Assembly (NCBI GenBank): GCA_017550775.1
Contig: JAFZOA010000134.1
Coordinates: 1-15,135, forward strand
Reading direction: 5' to 3'
Origin: Ruminiclostridium sp.
GTDB taxonomy: Bacteria; Bacillota_A; Clostridia; Oscillospirales; Ruminococcaceae
Length of the DNA stretch: 15,135 nt
Shown: positions 13,569 through 15,135 of the stretch, piece after piece
Numbering within the stretch: the stretch's first letter is position 1
Layout of the letters: every line of letters starts with the position of its first letter
Made by a program: the position numbers and the translations under genes
Notes under the pieces: generated by a model
What the model saw: the letters and a program-made list of their open reading frames with translations, nothing else
What the model was told of the DNA's origin: nothing
Databases searched by the model: none

Positions 13569-14699
13569 TCAATGTTCGTTTATGCAATGCAGCGTTTCTA
13601 CCGGATCGACGGAATTAGCACAATAGAGTATCAGACAATCAAACGGATGACGTTCATATATCGGCGCAAATCCGCACTCATAAAGGTCTTTGTTGAGTGC
13701 CGCGTGGAAATCAAGAATATTATCGCGTATGGTTTGTTCGTCAATGTTATCCGCGCCGTCGTAGAAAGTGTACAGCTTCAGTAGCATAAGAGTTTTTCGC
13801 AGAAGCTCGTAAGTTACGCTGTCGCCGTTGATTATCTTTCCGAGGGTAACATCGTTGGGCAGCGACTCTGTGAACTGTTTCGGGAGGTTCCTGTCCTTGA
13901 CTTTTCTTCCGGAATGCTGGTATGTCTGACCGAGCAGCTCAAAGATCGTTTTGCTGTTGAGCCGGTCACGGACAAGCATATCGCTTTTTTCGACCTTGCC
14001 ATTGCTCATTATTATATCCTTTACGAGCTCGATCTCATCGTTGATCTTCTTCCGTGCGACCTGAAACTGCTGTTCATTGTCATAGCAATGCGATGACAGG
14101 TATTGCAGGAATTTCTCGTCATCTTCGGTTTTGCAGATGTAGTCGCGTATCTGTGAAGTGTGGGTATGAGCGTTTTCCTGCGGCACAAAGCATTTTGATT
14201 CGTCAAGCATTTTCCGAACAGTTGAGTACGGCTTTTTATGATAGAAGCAGTAGAGATAAACTGCGTCGAGCTTGCTTTTGCAGTTGAACGGTATTGTCAG
14301 AAAGTTCTTAATGAAGAACGCCGTGGTCTGCTTATAGTCCATTTCAAGAGCATAGCAGAAATCATAATTATTCTGTCGGTTGGTAAGCCCTACCGTCTTT
14401 CCGTTTATCCAGTTGCCTACTGCTTTCGGAAAATCTGTTCCGAGGACTTTCTTGAAACGCCGTTTTACTTCCGCAAGCATAACATCGGAATCAGAAACTG
14501 TGCAAGGCGTTCCGAGCTCTGTCAGCCGCGCCGACAAGCCTTCAAGGAACACCGGACGCGCTCCGAGTTCAATGGCACGCTCTATGCCGTTGATGACATC
14601 TTTGGCGTCGTTAGCCTCAATCGGCGTTCCAAAGCATATTTCGCTGAAAAGCATATCGGTCTCGCTGTCACGAGTCAGATTAATCTGTTCTGTGTTCAT
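13569..14699 (-). CDS. Unrecognised 376-aa protein with HTH-like region, partner of the kinase-STAND gene
   Basis: First gene of the unit, directly behind a perfect promoter. I do not recognise a named family. Residues about 70-166 look like an HTH-type helical domain followed by more helices (VLGTDFPKAVGNWINGKTVG, NRQNNYDFCYALEMDYKQTT, AFFIKNFLTIPFNCKSKLDA). A middle helical region (205-300) follows. The last 75 residues contain YECGFAPIYERHPFDCLILY and CANSVDPVETL, which by memory resembles a conserved ending (NPYDWLILYCA, DPL) of Clostridial proteins found near kinases. No catalytic motif, signal peptide or membrane segment is seen. It may be a transcription regulator, an adaptor or a kinase substrate; position argues for a dedicated partner of the next gene. 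ATG 14699 has GAGAGGAT upstream. Confidence 0.8.
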   Translation of the reverse strand: MNTEQINLTRDSETDMLFSEICFGTPIEANDAKDVINGIERAIELGARPVFLEGLSARLTELGTPCTVSDSDVMLAEVKRRFKKVLGTDFPKAVGNWINGKTVGLTNRQNNYDFCYALEMDYKQTTAFFIKNFLTIPFNCKSKLDAVYLYCFYHKKPYSTVRKMLDESKCFVPQENAHTHTSQIRDYICKTEDDEKFLQYLSSHCYDNEQQFQVARKKINDEIELVKDIIMSNGKVEKSDMLVRDRLNSKTIFELLGQTYQHSGRKVKDRNLPKQFTESLPNDVTLGKIINGDSVTYELLRKTLMLLKLYTFYDGADNIDEQTIRDNILDFHAALNKDLYECGFAPIYERHPFDCLILYCANSVDPVETLHCINEH

Positions 14700-14721
14700 T
14701 TAATCATCCTCTCTGACTTCA

Positions 14722-14750
14722 ATTATACCATTTGCTGATGCTGTTGTCAA
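14722..14750 (-). promoter_or_regulatory. Perfect consensus promoter of the kinase-STAND unit
   Basis: On the minus strand TTGACA (14750-14745), 17-bp spacer, TATAAT (14727-14722). Expected start about 14715, leaving a leader of about 16 nt that holds the ribosome binding site of the 376-aa gene. Confidence 0.85.
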
Positions 14751-14780
14751 TTATTATATCATATACGGGTGAAGCATTAT

Positions 14781-14816
14781 AAAAATGGATTCCGGTAATC
14801 GTTGGAATCCATTTTT
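14781..14816. terminator. Bidirectional intrinsic terminator at the island border
   Basis: A perfect 13-bp stem (14781-14793 with 14804-14816) and 10-nt loop. The stem begins with five A and ends with five T, so either strand gives a hairpin plus T run. It separates the leftward kinase unit from the rightward lipoprotein gene. Confidence 0.85.
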
Positions 14817-14835
14817 ATATTAGCAGAACAGAGTG

Positions 14836-14844
14836 TGCTATACT
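14836..14844 (+). promoter_or_regulatory. Extended -10 promoter of the lipoprotein gene
   Basis: TGC followed by TATACT (14839-14844). The position of the -35 box (14816-14821) matches poorly, so the promoter would depend on the extended -10. It lies about 45 bp before the start codon. Confidence 0.45.
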
Positions 14845-14889
14845 GTACTTGTAAGGCGGAAAGCCAATTCAATACAGGAGGAAATGAAT

Positions 14890-15135
14890 ATGAAGAAAAC
14901 ATCAACATTATTATCAGTATCGGCGCTAATCCTTGCGCTCTCAGCGTGCGGCAACTCCGCACCCACAGCTACCACATCGGCAGTGAGCGAGTAGACCACG
15001 GTAACAACTGCAAAAGACGCAGACAAGGAAACAACTACCACAGAACAGACGACCGCGCCGGAAGAAACAACGACTGCCGAGACCACAGCAAAGCCTGTCG
15101 AGAACAAAGCGGGATTCAAGCAGACAGCGACCATT
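14890..15135 (+). pseudogene. Lipoprotein gene interrupted by an in-frame TAG; runs off the window
   Basis: From ATG 14890 (AGGAGG eight bases upstream; an ATG at 14884 is too close to it) the product begins MKKTSTLLSVSALILALSAC, a lipoprotein signal peptide with lipobox LSAC, so Cys20 would be lipidated and the protein held outside the membrane. It continues into a Thr/Ala/Glu-rich linker typical of exported Ruminococcus-type proteins. A TAG at 14992-14994 stops it after 34 residues. The same frame then stays open to the window end with the same composition (TTTTEQTTAPEETTTAETT), so the stop is probably a CAG or GAG to TAG change in a longer gene. The globular part lies outside the window. 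Confidence 0.75.

Noticed and set aside
14238..14738. Open frame of about 166 codons on the plus strand
   Set aside because: Antisense to the 376-aa gene, which has a promoter and ribosome binding site.
1..15135. CRISPR array or retron
   Set aside because: No regularly spaced repeats and no reverse transcriptase or Cas-like protein were found.

Overview
The window looks like chromosomal DNA of a gut or rumen Clostridia, most likely Oscillospiraceae (Ruminococcus-like). This rests on the mid-range GC, strong AGGAGG ribosome binding sites, consensus sigma-A promoters, the Thr/Ala/Glu-rich lipoprotein at the right end and the small DUF6809-type protein. No housekeeping gene is present to fix the genus, so the assignment is inference. 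The whole window is accessory DNA.

Left part (1-3790): a recombinase hot spot. A large serine recombinase (67-1686) ends 13 bases before an orphan C-terminal piece of a tyrosine integrase (1700-1942), so a serine-recombinase element appears to have inserted into an integrase gene. Behind the fragment lies a perfect 11-bp tandem repeat that looks like integrase arm sites. A second large serine recombinase (3599-2037, minus strand) follows. Upstream of it is a perfect promoter facing the other way with a strong terminator about 80 nt downstream and no ORF between: a candidate small RNA.

Middle part (3788-8056): a heavily deleted prophage. It keeps a LexA/CI-type repressor with an unusual Cys-rich insert, a lysogeny switch with five operator palindromes and two face-to-face consensus promoters, a chimeric Cro-like gene, an HK97-type portal, a gp10-like head-tail gene and the tail end of an endolysin. 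Terminase, protease, capsid and tail genes are missing. The 3' end of the portal gene carries what looks like a self-contained cassette: its own promoter, an internal start, a small basic module, a small acidic partner and a terminator. After the lysin terminator come a 23-nt tRNA 3'-end (attachment-site-like) and a second 11-bp tandem repeat, with no integrase beside them.

Right part (8140-14760): a DUF6809-type small gene, then four minus-strand genes transcribed right to left: a 376-aa protein of unrecognised family with an HTH-like region, a 915-aa protein kinase / NB-ARC / TPR protein, a DUF1016 (YhcG) PD-(D/E)XK nuclease and a DUF2971 protein. A perfect promoter precedes the first gene and a second precedes the nuclease gene, giving two possible transcription units. 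This is the best candidate for an undescribed system: a kinase-STAND sensor with a dedicated partner, next to a nuclease and a putative effector. Antiphage defence is an inference from architecture and location.

Right end (14781-15135): a bidirectional terminator, then a lipoprotein gene interrupted by an in-frame TAG, running off the window.
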